A stretch of DNA of 64,000 bases, taken from the NCBI RefSeq assembly GCF_024753255.1, contig NZ_JANUHA010000014.1, forward strand, positions 87,207-151,206, written 5' to 3'. The position numbers and the translations under genes are program-made. The notes beneath the pieces were generated by a model. That model ran no database searches. It was not told the origin of the DNA and worked only from the letters and a program-made list of their open reading frames with translations. This document shows positions 52,763-62,900 of this stretch, in pieces; the first letter of the stretch is position 1; the number at the start of each line of letters is the position of its first letter. Source of the DNA: Massilia agri (GTDB lineage Bacteria > Pseudomonadota > Gammaproteobacteria > Burkholderiales > Burkholderiaceae_D).

Positions 52763-54214
52763 ATGCCCCAGACCGCCATGCCTTTCCTCGTACTGACCCG
52801 CGCCGGCTACGACGACATCGCCGGGCGCGTCGACCTCGGCAAGGCGGTGCTCTACCTGAACCCTGGCCTGCTTGCCGAGGACGAGATCGCGCAGCTGCGC
52901 GAACGCGGCACGGCGGTCCACGTGATGGCCACGCCTGTCGATCCAGGCAATGTGCGCGAGATGCAGCAGGCCCTGCTCCTGACACGCAACGAGCGCGGCA
53001 GCGTCTGGGTCGAACGCGGCGCGCCGCGCAGCAGCAGCTCGGTCGACAAGGTGCAGCGCCCCCAGGCGCCGGTCGTGTCGACCACACCCTTGCGCACCCG
53101 CCTGGCGCGCACCGCCGGCGCGGTCGCAACAGGCATGCTGCGCCGCCTGCGCTCGCCGGAACAGGGCCGCGCCCTGATGGCCGTGCCCTATCTCGGCTTC
53201 GGCAACGCGCGGCGCATCTGGCTCAAGGGCCGCCTGCTGGACGAATACGGCTTTCGCGAACAGACCGTGGCCGACAGCGGCTGGGCCAACCTGGTGGCCC
53301 TCTACCAGCGCCTCGAATCCGACGAGGTAGCCGACGCCCGCGTGCTGGCCACCTTCCAGGGCCGGACCGTGGAGGCGCGCACCGACCGCGGCGGCTACTT
53401 CTCCTTCGATATCGCCCTGGATGTCGATCTTCCGGGGGGCATGCATGCAGTGGAACTGGTCTTCCCCGACAACGCCCAGCCGGGCGGGGAGCCCCTGCGC
53501 GCGGCCGCCTCCATCATGGTCCCGGCCGCGACGGCCCGCTTCGGCATCATCAGCGACATCGACGACACCGTCCTGTGGACCAATGTCACCAACAAGCTGA
53601 ACATGGCCCTGATGCTGGCCCGGACCAACCACCACACCCGCAAGCCCTTCAAGGGGGTGGCCGGCTTCTACCGCGCGCTGCGCGACGGCGTGGGCGGCAC
53701 TGAAAACAATCCCATGTTCTACGTCTCGAGCAGCCCCTGGCACCTCTACGGCCCCCTGCTCGACTTCCTCAAGCTGCAGGACATCCCCCTCGGCCCCCTG
53801 CTGCTGCGCGAGCTGAGCGTGCGCCAGGTGCTCAAGATCAACGAGCATGGCAACCACAAGCTGGAACAGATCGAGCGCATCCTCGGCTTCTACCCGGACC
53901 TGCAGTTCGTCCTGATCGGCGATAGCGGCGAGCAGGACCCGGAGATCTATACCGAGGTGTTGCGCCGCCACCCGGGGGCGGTACGCATGATCTACATCCG
54001 CAACGTCAACCCCGATCCTTCGCGCATCGACGCCCTCGACCGCCTGATCGAAGAGGTCAGCGCCACCGGCGTCCAGCTGGTGCTCTCGCCCGACAGCGTG
54101 TTCGCCGCCTCGCATGCGGCGGCGGAGGGCCTGATCGCCGTCGACCGCCTGGGCGCGGTGCGCCTGGACAAGCGCGAGGACGACACGGCAGCCCCTGCGA
54201 AGGCGGGATTATGA
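52763..54214 (+). CDS. App1/DUF2183-type phosphatidate phosphatase with N-terminal extension
   Basis: 483-aa protein. The C-terminal half is a HAD-like App1 phosphatase (DUF2183) with the DxDxT motif at Asp265-Asp267-Thr269 (SDIDDTVLW), YVSSSPWHLY and LIGDSGEQDPEIY. In yeast this family hydrolyses phosphatidic acid and diacylglycerol pyrophosphate. A first domain (about 1-95; FLVLTRAGYDDIAGRVDLG, VHVMATPVDPG) is an extra unit that I do not recognise. No signal peptide is present. The last codons include CCCCTGCGAAGGCGGG, similar to dispersed palindromic repeats, so the tail may be altered by a repeat. Confidence 0.85.
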   Translation: MPQTAMPFLVLTRAGYDDIAGRVDLGKAVLYLNPGLLAEDEIAQLRERGTAVHVMATPVDPGNVREMQQALLLTRNERGSVWVERGAPRSSSSVDKVQRPQAPVVSTTPLRTRLARTAGAVATGMLRRLRSPEQGRALMAVPYLGFGNARRIWLKGRLLDEYGFREQTVADSGWANLVALYQRLESDEVADARVLATFQGRTVEARTDRGGYFSFDIALDVDLPGGMHAVELVFPDNAQPGGEPLRAAASIMVPAATARFGIISDIDDTVLWTNVTNKLNMALMLARTNHHTRKPFKGVAGFYRALRDGVGGTENNPMFYVSSSPWHLYGPLLDFLKLQDIPLGPLLLRELSVRQVLKINEHGNHKLEQIERILGFYPDLQFVLIGDSGEQDPEIYTEVLRRHPGAVRMIYIRNVNPDPSRIDALDRLIEEVSATGVQLVLSPDSVFAASHAAAEGLIAVDRLGAVRLDKREDDTAAPAKAGL

Positions 54215-54220
54215 AAAACT

Positions 54221-54240
54221 ATTGGATGGATAAAATCAAT
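54221..54240. promoter_or_regulatory. Possible regulator site upstream of catalase
   Basis: ATTG-N12-CAAT in an A/T-rich 97-base leader before the catalase gene. It has the symmetry of LysR-type (for example OxyR) sites but does not match the OxyR consensus well. Confidence 0.3.
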
Positions 54241-54311
54241 CAACTTTTCTAATTGCTCAGCGGAACCTAGAATCTCTTCCATTGCCAGTTCACAGAAAGA
54301 GGAGATTCCCG

Positions 54312-55775
54312 ATGAGCCAACCCCGACTCACCACCGCTTCCGGCATCCCGGTCGACGACAACCAGAATTCGCTCAGCGCCGGCCCGCGCGGCCCGCTGCT
54401 GCTGCAGGACTTCCACCTGATCGAGAAGCTCCAGCACTTCAACCGCGAGCGCATCCCCGAGCGCGTCGTGCACGCCAAGGGTTCCGGCGCCTACGGCACC
54501 TTCACGGTAACGGGTGACCTGCGCCCCTTCACCAAGGCAAAACTGTTCTCCGAAATCGGCAAGCAAACCCCGGTCTTCCTGCGCTTCTCGACCGTCGGCG
54601 GCGAAAAAGGCAGCGCCGACACCGAGCGCGACCCGCGCGGCTTCGCCCTGCGCTTCTACACCGAGGAAGGCAACTGGGACCTGGTCGGCAACAACACCCC
54701 GATCTTCTTCATCAAGGACCCGATCAAGTTCCCCGACTTCATCCACACCCAGAAGCGCGACCCGCAGACCAACCTGAAGTCGGCCAACATGATGTTCGAC
54801 TTCTGGAGCAATGCGCCGGAAAGCCTGCACCAGGTGACGATCCTGTTCTCAAGCCGCGGCACCCCCGACGGCTACCGCCACATGGACGGCTTCGGCAGCC
54901 ATACCTATAGCCTGATCAACGAGGCCGGCGAGCGCGTCTACGTGAAATGGCACTTCAAGACCCGCCAGGGCATCAAGAACCTGAGCAGTGCGGAAGCGGT
55001 GCGCATTGCCGGCACCGACCCCGACCATGCCCAGCGCGACCTGTTCGAAGCGATCGCCCGCAAGGACTTCCCGCAGTGGGACGTCAAGGTGCAGATCGCA
55101 ACGAGCGAGCAGCTGGCGGACTGGGAACGGCGCACCGGCTGGAACCCCTTCGATCTGACCAAGGTCTGGCCGCATGGCGACTTCCCGATGCTGCAGGTGG
55201 GCGTGCTGGAGCTGAACCGCAATCCGGACAACTACCATGCCGAGGTCGAGCAGGCCGCCTTTTCGCCCGCCAACGTTCCGCCGGGCATGGGCTACTCGCC
55301 GGACAAGATGCTGCAGGGCCGCCTGTTCGCCTACCACGACGCCCAGCTCTACCGGGTCGGCACCAACCACCAGCACCTGCCGGTGAACGCCCCGCGCTGC
55401 CCCTTCCACAACCAGCAGCGCGACGGCGCGATGGCGATCGCCAATGGTGGCGCGGCGAAGAATTATGCGACCGTCGATTCGGTGGGCCGCGGGGCGCTGG
55501 GCATGGGCCATGGCGAACCGGAGCTGCCGATCACGGGCGATGCGGGCCGCTACGACTTCCGCGGCATGGAAGACGACTACACCCAGGCCGGCAACCTGTT
55601 CCGCCTGATGACCCAGCAAGAGCGCCAGGACCTGTGCGACAACCTGGCGGGGCCGCTGTCCACCGTGGACGAGGACATCCTGCAGCGCCAGCTGCGGCAC
55701 TTCGACAAGGCCGACCCAGGCTACGGACGCGGCGTGCGGGCCTCGCTCAAGGCACTGGGCCGCAACGCCGACTGA
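54312..55775 (+). CDS. Monofunctional haem catalase
   Basis: 487-aa clade-3-type small-subunit catalase that converts hydrogen peroxide to water and oxygen. Distal His54 lies in RVVHAKGSGAYG, the distal Asn in DLVGNNTPIFF, and the proximal haem-ligand Tyr in RLFAYHDAQLYR. The length is standard for KatA-type enzymes. GGAG lies 8 bases before the ATG. Placement between Ku and LigD genes suggests a shared stress setting. It is convergent with ligD, 15 bases apart. Confidence 0.95.
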   Translation: MSQPRLTTASGIPVDDNQNSLSAGPRGPLLLQDFHLIEKLQHFNRERIPERVVHAKGSGAYGTFTVTGDLRPFTKAKLFSEIGKQTPVFLRFSTVGGEKGSADTERDPRGFALRFYTEEGNWDLVGNNTPIFFIKDPIKFPDFIHTQKRDPQTNLKSANMMFDFWSNAPESLHQVTILFSSRGTPDGYRHMDGFGSHTYSLINEAGERVYVKWHFKTRQGIKNLSSAEAVRIAGTDPDHAQRDLFEAIARKDFPQWDVKVQIATSEQLADWERRTGWNPFDLTKVWPHGDFPMLQVGVLELNRNPDNYHAEVEQAAFSPANVPPGMGYSPDKMLQGRLFAYHDAQLYRVGTNHQHLPVNAPRCPFHNQQRDGAMAIANGGAAKNYATVDSVGRGALGMGHGEPELPITGDAGRYDFRGMEDDYTQAGNLFRLMTQQERQDLCDNLAGPLSTVDEDILQRQLRHFDKADPGYGRGVRASLKALGRNAD

Positions 55776-55790
55776 TGTGCCGGGGCCGAG

Positions 55791-58433
55791 TCAATCCTCG
55801 TAGCCGAGGATTTTCATGGCCTTCGTGATCCCCTTGGCGGCCTTCGCATAGCCGCTCCAGGGATCGTTCCCCTTGTCGAGCCGCGTGTGGACGTTCATCA
55901 CCGTCCACTGCGCGCTCGATTTCAGCGTCATCAATTCATCCCACTCGAGCGGCACGGAAATCCCGAGCCCCGGGCGCGCCCTGGCCGCCCAGGCGCAGAT
56001 CGTGGTCGCGCCGCGTCCGTTGCGCAGGTAGTCGATGAAGATCTTGCCGACCCGGTTCTTCGGCCCGCTCTTGAAGGCGAAGCGGTCCGGCAGGGTTCCC
56101 GCCAGGTGGCGCACGATGGCCTGCGAGAAGGCCTTCACGGTATCCCAGCCATACTCCGGCTTGACCGGCACCACCACGTGCAGGCCCTTGCCGCCGCTGG
56201 TCTTCAGGAATGAAGGCAGCCCCAGCTCGTCGAGGAAGGCGCGCATGATCTGCGCCGCTTCCTGCATGGCTTTCCATTCCACGCCCTCGCCCGGATCGAG
56301 GTCGAAGACCATGCGGTCCGGCTCCTCGTAGGCCTTGGCGACCGCGTTCTGCGTATGGATCTCGATGGCATTCCACTGCGCCACCGAGAGGATGCCCTCG
56401 ACGCTCGCGATCTCGAGCATGGGCGGGTTGCTCGGATCGAGGGCCGCATCCATCTGCTTCACGCCCGGCAGCTTCTTCACGTCCGCATGCTTCTGGAACA
56501 CCAGCTCGGCCCCGATGCCCGCCGGCGCGCGCACCAGGGTCACCGGGCGGCGCTTGAGGTGCTCCATCATCAGCTCGCCCACCAGGGCGTAATAGCGGAT
56601 CACGTCCAGCTTGGTGGCGCCGCTCGACGGGTCGACCACGCGGTCGGGATTGGTCACGCGCAGGGTCTCGGGCAGCTTGCCGTGCAGGCCCGCGGGCGGC
56701 GGCGAGACCGGTTCGTCGGACAGCGCGGGGCGCTGTTTCTCCCCCTCGACATCCTCGATGTGGCGCGGCTCTTCGCGCCGGATGCCGCGCGCCGGCTTGT
56801 CGTTACGCAGGCCCTGGAACACCGGGTGGCGCACCGAGCCCGTATTGGTCCACTCCGAAAAACTCACCTCGGCCACCAGGGTCGGCTTGACCCAGTGGTG
56901 CTGGCGTCCCGGCACGGCGCGCGGCGGGAAAGGACTTTCGTCGGTGCGCAGCGCCTCCAGGCGTTCGCTGATGTCCATCAGCGAGGCATGGTTGAAGCCG
57001 GAACCCACGTTGCCGGCGTAGCGCAGCTTGCCCTCGCGGTCGTAGTAGCCGAGCAGCAGCGAGCCGACGCCCTTGCGCGAGCCCTTGGGGTCGGTGAAGC
57101 CGCCGATGACGAACTCCTGGCGCAGGCCGCACTTGAGCTTGATCCACTCGGGCGAGCGGCGCGAGACGTAGCGCGAATCACGGCGCTTGCCGATCACGCC
57201 TTCCAGGCCGATGCGGCAGGCGGCGACCACCAGCTCCTCGGGATTGTCGCCGAATTCGCCCGAAAAGCGCACGCGCTCCGACTTCGCTTTCTTGAGGATG
57301 GCCTCCAGCGCCGCACGGCGCTCGACCAGGGGCACGTCGCGCAGGTCGTAGCCGCCGCAATAGGGTATGTCGAACAGGAAGTACTGGATGTCGGCCGTGC
57401 GCACGCCGTCGAAAGCCAGCTGCAGCAGGCCGAAGTTCGGCTTGCCGTTCTCGTCGTGCACCACGATCTCGCCGTCGTACCAGCCGTCCGGCAGCCCCAT
57501 CCGCTCGAGTTCCTGCTTCAGGGGCTGGAGCTTGCCGGTCCAGTCGTTGGCATTGCGGGTGATGAGGCGGACCTCGCCCCCTTCCACCCGCGCCAGCATG
57601 CGGTAGCCGTCGAACTTGACCTCGAACACCCATTCGGCGGGGTCGAGCGGGGGCGCGTCGACCAGGGTCGCGAGTTCAGGGGAGAATTCCTCGGGCAGCT
57701 TGGCCGGCTTCGCGCCTTCGGGCAAGCCCGGCGCCGCGCTCTTCTTGCGCTTGGCCGCTTTCGCCGCCGCCTTGGCGGCCGGCTTGGCTGCGGATTTGGC
57801 CGCGCTCTTGCGCGCCGGCTTGCGCGGCGATTCGCCTTGCGCCTCCGCCTTGAGCGCCGCCATCTTGCCGCGCGCCGGCTTCGGCATCGGCAGGTCCTTC
57901 ACGCTGTCGGGCAACTCATCCACCACCGAGAACTCCTCGGCGGGCCGCGCATACTCGTCGTTCTCCTTGATGAGCAGCCACCCTTCCTGCTTCTCGCCGC
58001 GCCCCTTCATGCGCACCAGCACCCAGCGCCCGTGCATCTTGTGGCCGTGGATCTCGAACTTCAGGTTGCCCTTGCGATAGCCCTCATGCGGGTCGCCGAT
58101 CGGGGTCCAGGTGCCCTTGTCCCAGATGATGACTTTGCCGGCGCCATACTGCTTCGGCGGAATAGTTCCCTCGAAATCGGAATAGGAGATCGGATGGTCC
58201 TCGACGTGCACGGCCATGCGCTTGTCGTGGCTGTCGTAGCTGGGGCCCTTGGGCACGGCCCAGCTCTTCATGGTGCCGTCTAGTTCCAAACGGAAATCAT
58301 AGTGCAGGCGCGTGGCCCAGTGTTTCTGGATGACGAAAGTCAACGCATCGAGCCCGGGCGTGCCGCCTTCAAGCGGTTCGGACGTGATATCGAAATTGCG
58401 CTTGGCTTTATAGAGTTTGAGCGCGTCTGGCAT
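55791..58433 (-). CDS. ligD: Multifunctional ATP-dependent DNA ligase D
   Basis: 880-aa end-joining enzyme with the domain order phosphoesterase (about 10-170; HWATRLHYDFRLE), basic linker (about 190-250; KSAAKSAAKPAAKAAAKAAK), ATP-dependent ligase (about 260-560; adenylated Lys273 in VKFDGYRML) and archaeo-eukaryotic-primase-type polymerase (about 585-870; FDLDPGEG with metal-binding Asp residues, SGGKGLHVVVP). It trims, fills and seals broken ends held by Ku. The linker composition echoes the Ku tail. GGGAGGGG is the ribosome site before 58433. Confidence 0.96.
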   Translation of the reverse strand: MPDALKLYKAKRNFDITSEPLEGGTPGLDALTFVIQKHWATRLHYDFRLELDGTMKSWAVPKGPSYDSHDKRMAVHVEDHPISYSDFEGTIPPKQYGAGKVIIWDKGTWTPIGDPHEGYRKGNLKFEIHGHKMHGRWVLVRMKGRGEKQEGWLLIKENDEYARPAEEFSVVDELPDSVKDLPMPKPARGKMAALKAEAQGESPRKPARKSAAKSAAKPAAKAAAKAAKRKKSAAPGLPEGAKPAKLPEEFSPELATLVDAPPLDPAEWVFEVKFDGYRMLARVEGGEVRLITRNANDWTGKLQPLKQELERMGLPDGWYDGEIVVHDENGKPNFGLLQLAFDGVRTADIQYFLFDIPYCGGYDLRDVPLVERRAALEAILKKAKSERVRFSGEFGDNPEELVVAACRIGLEGVIGKRRDSRYVSRRSPEWIKLKCGLRQEFVIGGFTDPKGSRKGVGSLLLGYYDREGKLRYAGNVGSGFNHASLMDISERLEALRTDESPFPPRAVPGRQHHWVKPTLVAEVSFSEWTNTGSVRHPVFQGLRNDKPARGIRREEPRHIEDVEGEKQRPALSDEPVSPPPAGLHGKLPETLRVTNPDRVVDPSSGATKLDVIRYYALVGELMMEHLKRRPVTLVRAPAGIGAELVFQKHADVKKLPGVKQMDAALDPSNPPMLEIASVEGILSVAQWNAIEIHTQNAVAKAYEEPDRMVFDLDPGEGVEWKAMQEAAQIMRAFLDELGLPSFLKTSGGKGLHVVVPVKPEYGWDTVKAFSQAIVRHLAGTLPDRFAFKSGPKNRVGKIFIDYLRNGRGATTICAWAARARPGLGISVPLEWDELMTLKSSAQWTVMNVHTRLDKGNDPWSGYAKAAKGITKAMKILGYED

Positions 58434-58618
58434 GGCCCCTCCCGGCTGTGGGTGTGGGAAAAGTCTAGGCCGATTGAGGTGAGCGCGACTGTACGCCAGC
58501 TAACCGTCTTGTCGGACTTGTAAGCGAATGTAAATACCGTCAACGCGGCGTTTCGGCCTTTCGTTGATTGCTCAGTAACACGGGATCTCCCAGTCACCCA
58601 ACCTGAAGAGGAAACGCT

Positions 58619-58936
58619 ATGCGCAAAATCGTCGCAACCCTGGTCGCCGGCCTGTTCGCAACGTCCGTGTTCGCCCAGACCACCCCGGAAGCGAAGGCTG
58701 CCGAGCAGACCGCCAAGGCCGACGCCAAGCAGGAGAAGAAGGCTGCCAAGGCCGATGCCAAGGTAGAGAAGGCCACCGCCGAAGCGAAGGAAGACGTCGC
58801 CGAAGCCAAGGCCGATGCCGCGAAAACCAAGGCAAAGGCGAAGAAGGATGCGGCCGAGCAGAAGGCCGAAGCCAAGGCCGACAAGGCCGAAGAGAAAGCC
58901 GACCACCAGACCACGGCTGCCAGCACCCACAAATAA
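58619..58936 (+). CDS. Small exported Ala/Lys/Glu-rich helical protein
   Basis: 105-aa protein with a signal peptide (KIVATLVAGLFATSVFA-QTT) and a mature part made almost entirely of Ala, Lys, Glu and Asp in heptad-like order (AEAKEDVAEAKADAAKTKAK), predicted as one long helix. It could be a periplasmic coiled-coil or a desiccation/LEA-like protein; this is inference from composition. AGAGGAAA precedes the ATG, and a strong terminator follows. It is divergent from ligD. Confidence 0.8.
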   Translation: MRKIVATLVAGLFATSVFAQTTPEAKAAEQTAKADAKQEKKAAKADAKVEKATAEAKEDVAEAKADAAKTKAKAKKDAAEQKAEAKADKAEEKADHQTTAASTHK

Positions 58937-58961
58937 GACGCCGCCCAGGCCCCCATATACC

Positions 58962-58989
58962 AAAAAGACAGGGTTCGCCCTGTCTTTTT
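58962..58989 (+). terminator. Intrinsic terminator with UUCG loop
   Basis: AAAAAGACAGGG-TTCG-CCCTGTCTTTTT, a 12-bp stem with a stable UUCG tetraloop and U run, ending the small helical-protein transcript just before the dehydrogenase gene. Confidence 0.93.
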
Positions 58990-59037
58990 CATTGGCGTCT
59001 ACAATGCGATGGTTATTGTCCTGCCATCCGAGCCGCC

Positions 59038-59982
59038 ATGCACAAGATCGTCTTCCTCGACCGCGACAGCCTGCAAGCCCGCCTGCGCGACCTGCCCTTC
59101 CCGCACGACTGGGTGAACTATGCCGGCACCCGCGAGGACGAGGTGGTCGAGCGCCTGCTTGGGGCCACCGTCGCCGTCAGCAACAAGGTGCCGCTGCGCG
59201 CCGGCGCCCTCGAGCGCCTGCCCGACCTCAAGATGGTGGCGATCGCCGCCACGGGTACCGACAACGTCGACCTGGAGGCCTGCCGCGCGCGCGGCATCGT
59301 GGTCTCGAACATCCGCGACTACTCCGTGGTCTCGGTGCCCGAACACACCTTCGCCCTGGTCCTCGCGCTGCGCCGCAACCTGCGCGCCTATATGGAGGAC
59401 GTCGAGGCGGGCCGCTGGGAGCACTCCAGCCGCTTCTGCCTGCTCGACCACCCGATCGGCGACCTGGCGGGTAGCCGCCTCGGCATCGTCGGCTACGGCG
59501 CGCTGGGCCGCAAGGTGGCCCAGCTCGGGCGCGCCTTCGGCATGGAGGTGGTGGCGAGCACCCGCTCGCCGGTCCAGGACGCGGACGTCACCCGCCTGCC
59601 GCTCGAGGAAGTGCTGGCGACGTCCGACGTGGTCAGCCTGCACCTGCCCTTGACGACGGAGACCCGGCACATGCTGGGCGCGCGCGAGCTGGGCCTGATG
59701 AAGCCCGGCGCCATCCTGGTCAACACCGCGCGCGGCGGGCTGGTGGACGAAGCGGCCCTGGCCGCGGTGCTGGAAACGGGCGCGATCGCGGCCGGCTTCG
59801 ACGTATTGAGCAAGGAGCCGCCCTTGCTAGAGAACCCGCTGCTGCGCCTGCGCCTGCCGAACTTCATCCTGACCCCGCACGTGGCCTGGGCCAGCGGCGG
59901 GGCGATGCAGACCCTGGCCGACATGCTGGTCGATAATATCGAGGCCTGGGTGGCCGGGCGGCCGCGCAACGTCGTCAGCTAG
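59038..59982 (+). CDS. D-2-hydroxyacid dehydrogenase
   Basis: 314-aa NAD(P)-dependent dehydrogenase, close to glycerate/hydroxypyruvate reductases. The nucleotide-binding motif GYGALGRKVAQ sits in the second domain; catalytic Arg is in NTARGGLVDE, Glu in LSKEPP and His in LTPHVAWAS. It reduces 2-keto acids such as hydroxypyruvate or glyoxylate. Its final 8 bases overlap the convergent sensor kinase. A ribosome site (GAGCC) is weak. Confidence 0.92.
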   Translation: MHKIVFLDRDSLQARLRDLPFPHDWVNYAGTREDEVVERLLGATVAVSNKVPLRAGALERLPDLKMVAIAATGTDNVDLEACRARGIVVSNIRDYSVVSVPEHTFALVLALRRNLRAYMEDVEAGRWEHSSRFCLLDHPIGDLAGSRLGIVGYGALGRKVAQLGRAFGMEVVASTRSPVQDADVTRLPLEEVLATSDVVSLHLPLTTETRHMLGARELGLMKPGAILVNTARGGLVDEAALAAVLETGAIAAGFDVLSKEPPLLENPLLRLRLPNFILTPHVAWASGGAMQTLADMLVDNIEAWVAGRPRNVVS

Positions 59983-62900
59983 GCTGGTCGGCGGGCCTGG
60001 CCTCGATCGCCTGCGCGTCCGGCGCGCGCAGCGGCAGTTCCAGGATGAAGGCGGTGCCCCGCCCCGCTTCCGCCTCGCTCTCGACCCGCACGGTTCCGCC
60101 CAGCAGCGTGGTCACGATGTTCCAGCTGATGTTCAGGCCCAGGCCGGTGCCGCCCTGCCCCATGCGGGTGGTGAAGAAGGGATCGAAAATGCGCGCCTGG
60201 TGCTCGGGCGGGATGCCGCGGCCGTCGTCGCGGAACACGATGCGCACCGTGCCGCCGTCCAGCAGCGCCGCTTCCAGCAGCATGCAGCCGCCCGGCGCCT
60301 CGAAGGCATGCAGGAGCGCGTTGTTGACGAAGTTGATCACCACCTGGCCGAAGGGGCCGGGGAAGCTGTCCATCACGATCCCGCCCGGCACCGCCAGCTC
60401 GAGCCGGTGGCCGGCCAGGCGCACCGTGTTCATCATGGTCGCCGCGATTTCCTGGCAGGCCTGGGCCAGGTCGAAGCGGCGGCGCTGGGCGCTGGCCTGG
60501 TCGACCGAGACCTGGCGGAAGCTGTTCACGAGTTCCGCGGCGTTGTGCAGGCTGCGCTGGATCAGGCTGGTCGCCTCGCGCGCGGCCGCCATGTAGTCGG
60601 CCAGTTCGGAACGGCGCAGGTTGGCCGCATCGAAACGCGCCACGACCTCGCCCGTCCTTTCCTGCAGGGTGCTGGCCATCAGGAGGCTGTTGCCGATCGG
60701 GGTGTTCAGCTCGTGCGCCACCCCCGCCACCAGCGAACCGAGCGAGGCCAGTTTTTCCTGGGCCGCGAGCTGGGCCTGGGTGTCCTTCAACTGGCGGTAG
60801 GCGCCCGCATTGTCGATCGCCACGCCGACGTAGGCCGCCAGGGTTTCCAGCATGTCGAGGTGGACCTGGCCGTAGGCCTGCTGCACCCGGCTCTGCACCG
60901 TCAGCGCGCCCAGCACGCGCTCGCCCACGACCACCGGCACCAGCAGCAGCGAACGCGGATGCATCCCGGCGCGCGCCGCGCAGGGCAGCGCGGTTTCCAG
61001 GGCGCCGGAGGACTGCACCGCCAGCTGCGCCGGCAGGGTGCGGGCCAGATCCTGTTCCAGCACTTCGCGGCCATGGACGATCGACCATGAGGCCAGGTGC
61101 GCGCGCGGGTCTTCCGCCACCTCGAAGGGCTCCACCCGTTCGCCGTCGACCACCGCATGCACGTACTCCACGGCGCCGCGCTCCGGACGGCGCAGCACCA
61201 CGGCGAACAGGCTCGCGTCCATCAGCGCGCGCACGTGCTCGTACAGGGTGCGCATGATCGCGCCCTTGTCCAGGTTGGCGGTGAGCGTGCGGCCGATGTC
61301 GGACAGCAGCGCGATGTTGCGGTGGGCCTGCTCGACCACCTCCTTCTGGTCCTCGACTTCCTGCTTGCGCCGCTCGGCCGATTCCTTCTGGCGCCGCAAT
61401 TCGTCGGTGCGCACGCCGACCTCGCGTTCGAGCAGGTCCTTCTGGCCTACCAGCGCGCGGATGCGCAAGCGGTAGCCGGCCGTGAACAGGGTCGCCAGGA
61501 AGAGCAGCGCGAGCAGGCGGAACCACCAGGTCTTCCAGAACGGCGGCGCGATCGTGATGCGCAGGGTGGCCGCGTCGGCGCTCCAGACGCCGTCCTTGTT
61601 GGCGGCCCGCACCCGGAACACATAGGGGCCCGGGTCGAGATTCGTATACGTGGCGAAGCGGCGCCGCGCGTCGGCCTCGACCCAGCCGGTGTCGAAGCCC
61701 TCGAGCTGGTAGGCGTAGCGGTTGGCTTCGGGGTCGGCGTAATGCAGGGCCGCGAATTCGAGGGAGAACACGGCGTCCTTGTAGGACAGCGCGAGCTCCT
61801 GCCTGTCGTGGATGTCGGGGATGCCGCGCGAGCGGTTCAGCACCAGGAAATCGGTGATCGCGACCTTCGGCGGGAAGGGGTTGTCGCGCACCGCGTCCGG
61901 TTCGAAGGAGGTCATGCCGTTCACCCCGCCGAAATAGAACTGGCCATCGGCCGCGCGCAGGCCGGCGCCGACGAAATACGCGCCGTCCACCAGGCCGTCC
62001 TTGGCGCTGTAGTTCTTGGCCTGGCCGGTGGCGGGGTCGAGCCGGGTGATGCCGGCCGTGGTGCTGGCCCAGAGGATCCCGTGGCTGTCTTCCAGCACGG
62101 CGCCGATCGCCAGCGCTTCGCGCGCGCGCGTGAAGGGATAGAAGCGGAAGCGCGCGCCCCCGGCCCCCTGCTCCATGCGGTGCAGGCCGCCGGCGGTACC
62201 GACCCAGAGTTCGCCGCGCGCGGACTCCATCAGGTAGTAGATGCGGCTGTGGCGCAGGCCGTTCGGATCACGCGGGTCGTGGCGGTAGCGCGAGAAGCGT
62301 CCGCTTGCGGGATCGTAGCGTTCCAGGCCGTTCTCGGTGCCGATCCAGACGATGCCGTGGCGGTCTTCCAGCACGGCGAAGCCATAATTCTCGCCCAGGG
62401 TCGCGCGGTCGTCCGGATCGTGGCGCCAGGTGCGCACGGTGTTCGAGCCCGGCGCGAGCGCCGCCAGGCCGCCGCGCGTGGCGATCCACAGCGTCCCGCT
62501 GCGCCCGAGGTGCAGCGCCTGCACATAGTTCGCGCCCGCCGAGGCGCCCAGGTTGATCGCACCATACGCTCCCGCGCCGTCGCGCCACAGCAGGCCGGTG
62601 GGCGTGCCGATCCAGGTCCGGCCGCGCGCGACGGCCAGGGCCGTCACCAGGTCGCCGGGGCTGCTCCCTTCGCCGAAACGTTCGATCCGTCCGCCCGGGC
62701 GCTCCATGCGCAGCAGGCCGTCGCCGGTGGTCCCGATCCACAGGGCGCCGCCCGGATCCTCGACGATGGCGCGCACCTTGGCCCGGCCCAGGCCTTCGGC
62801 GCCGCCATAGCGCACGAAGCCGCCGCTGGCGAGATCCGTGCGGCTCACGCCGCCGTACTGGGTGCCGGCCCACAGGGTGCCGGTGCGGTCCACCAGCATG

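Noticed and set aside
54221..54240. OxyR site upstream of catalase
   Set aside because: Only the ATTG/CAAT symmetry is present; the ATAG-type OxyR repeats are not. I keep it as a low-confidence site without naming the regulator.
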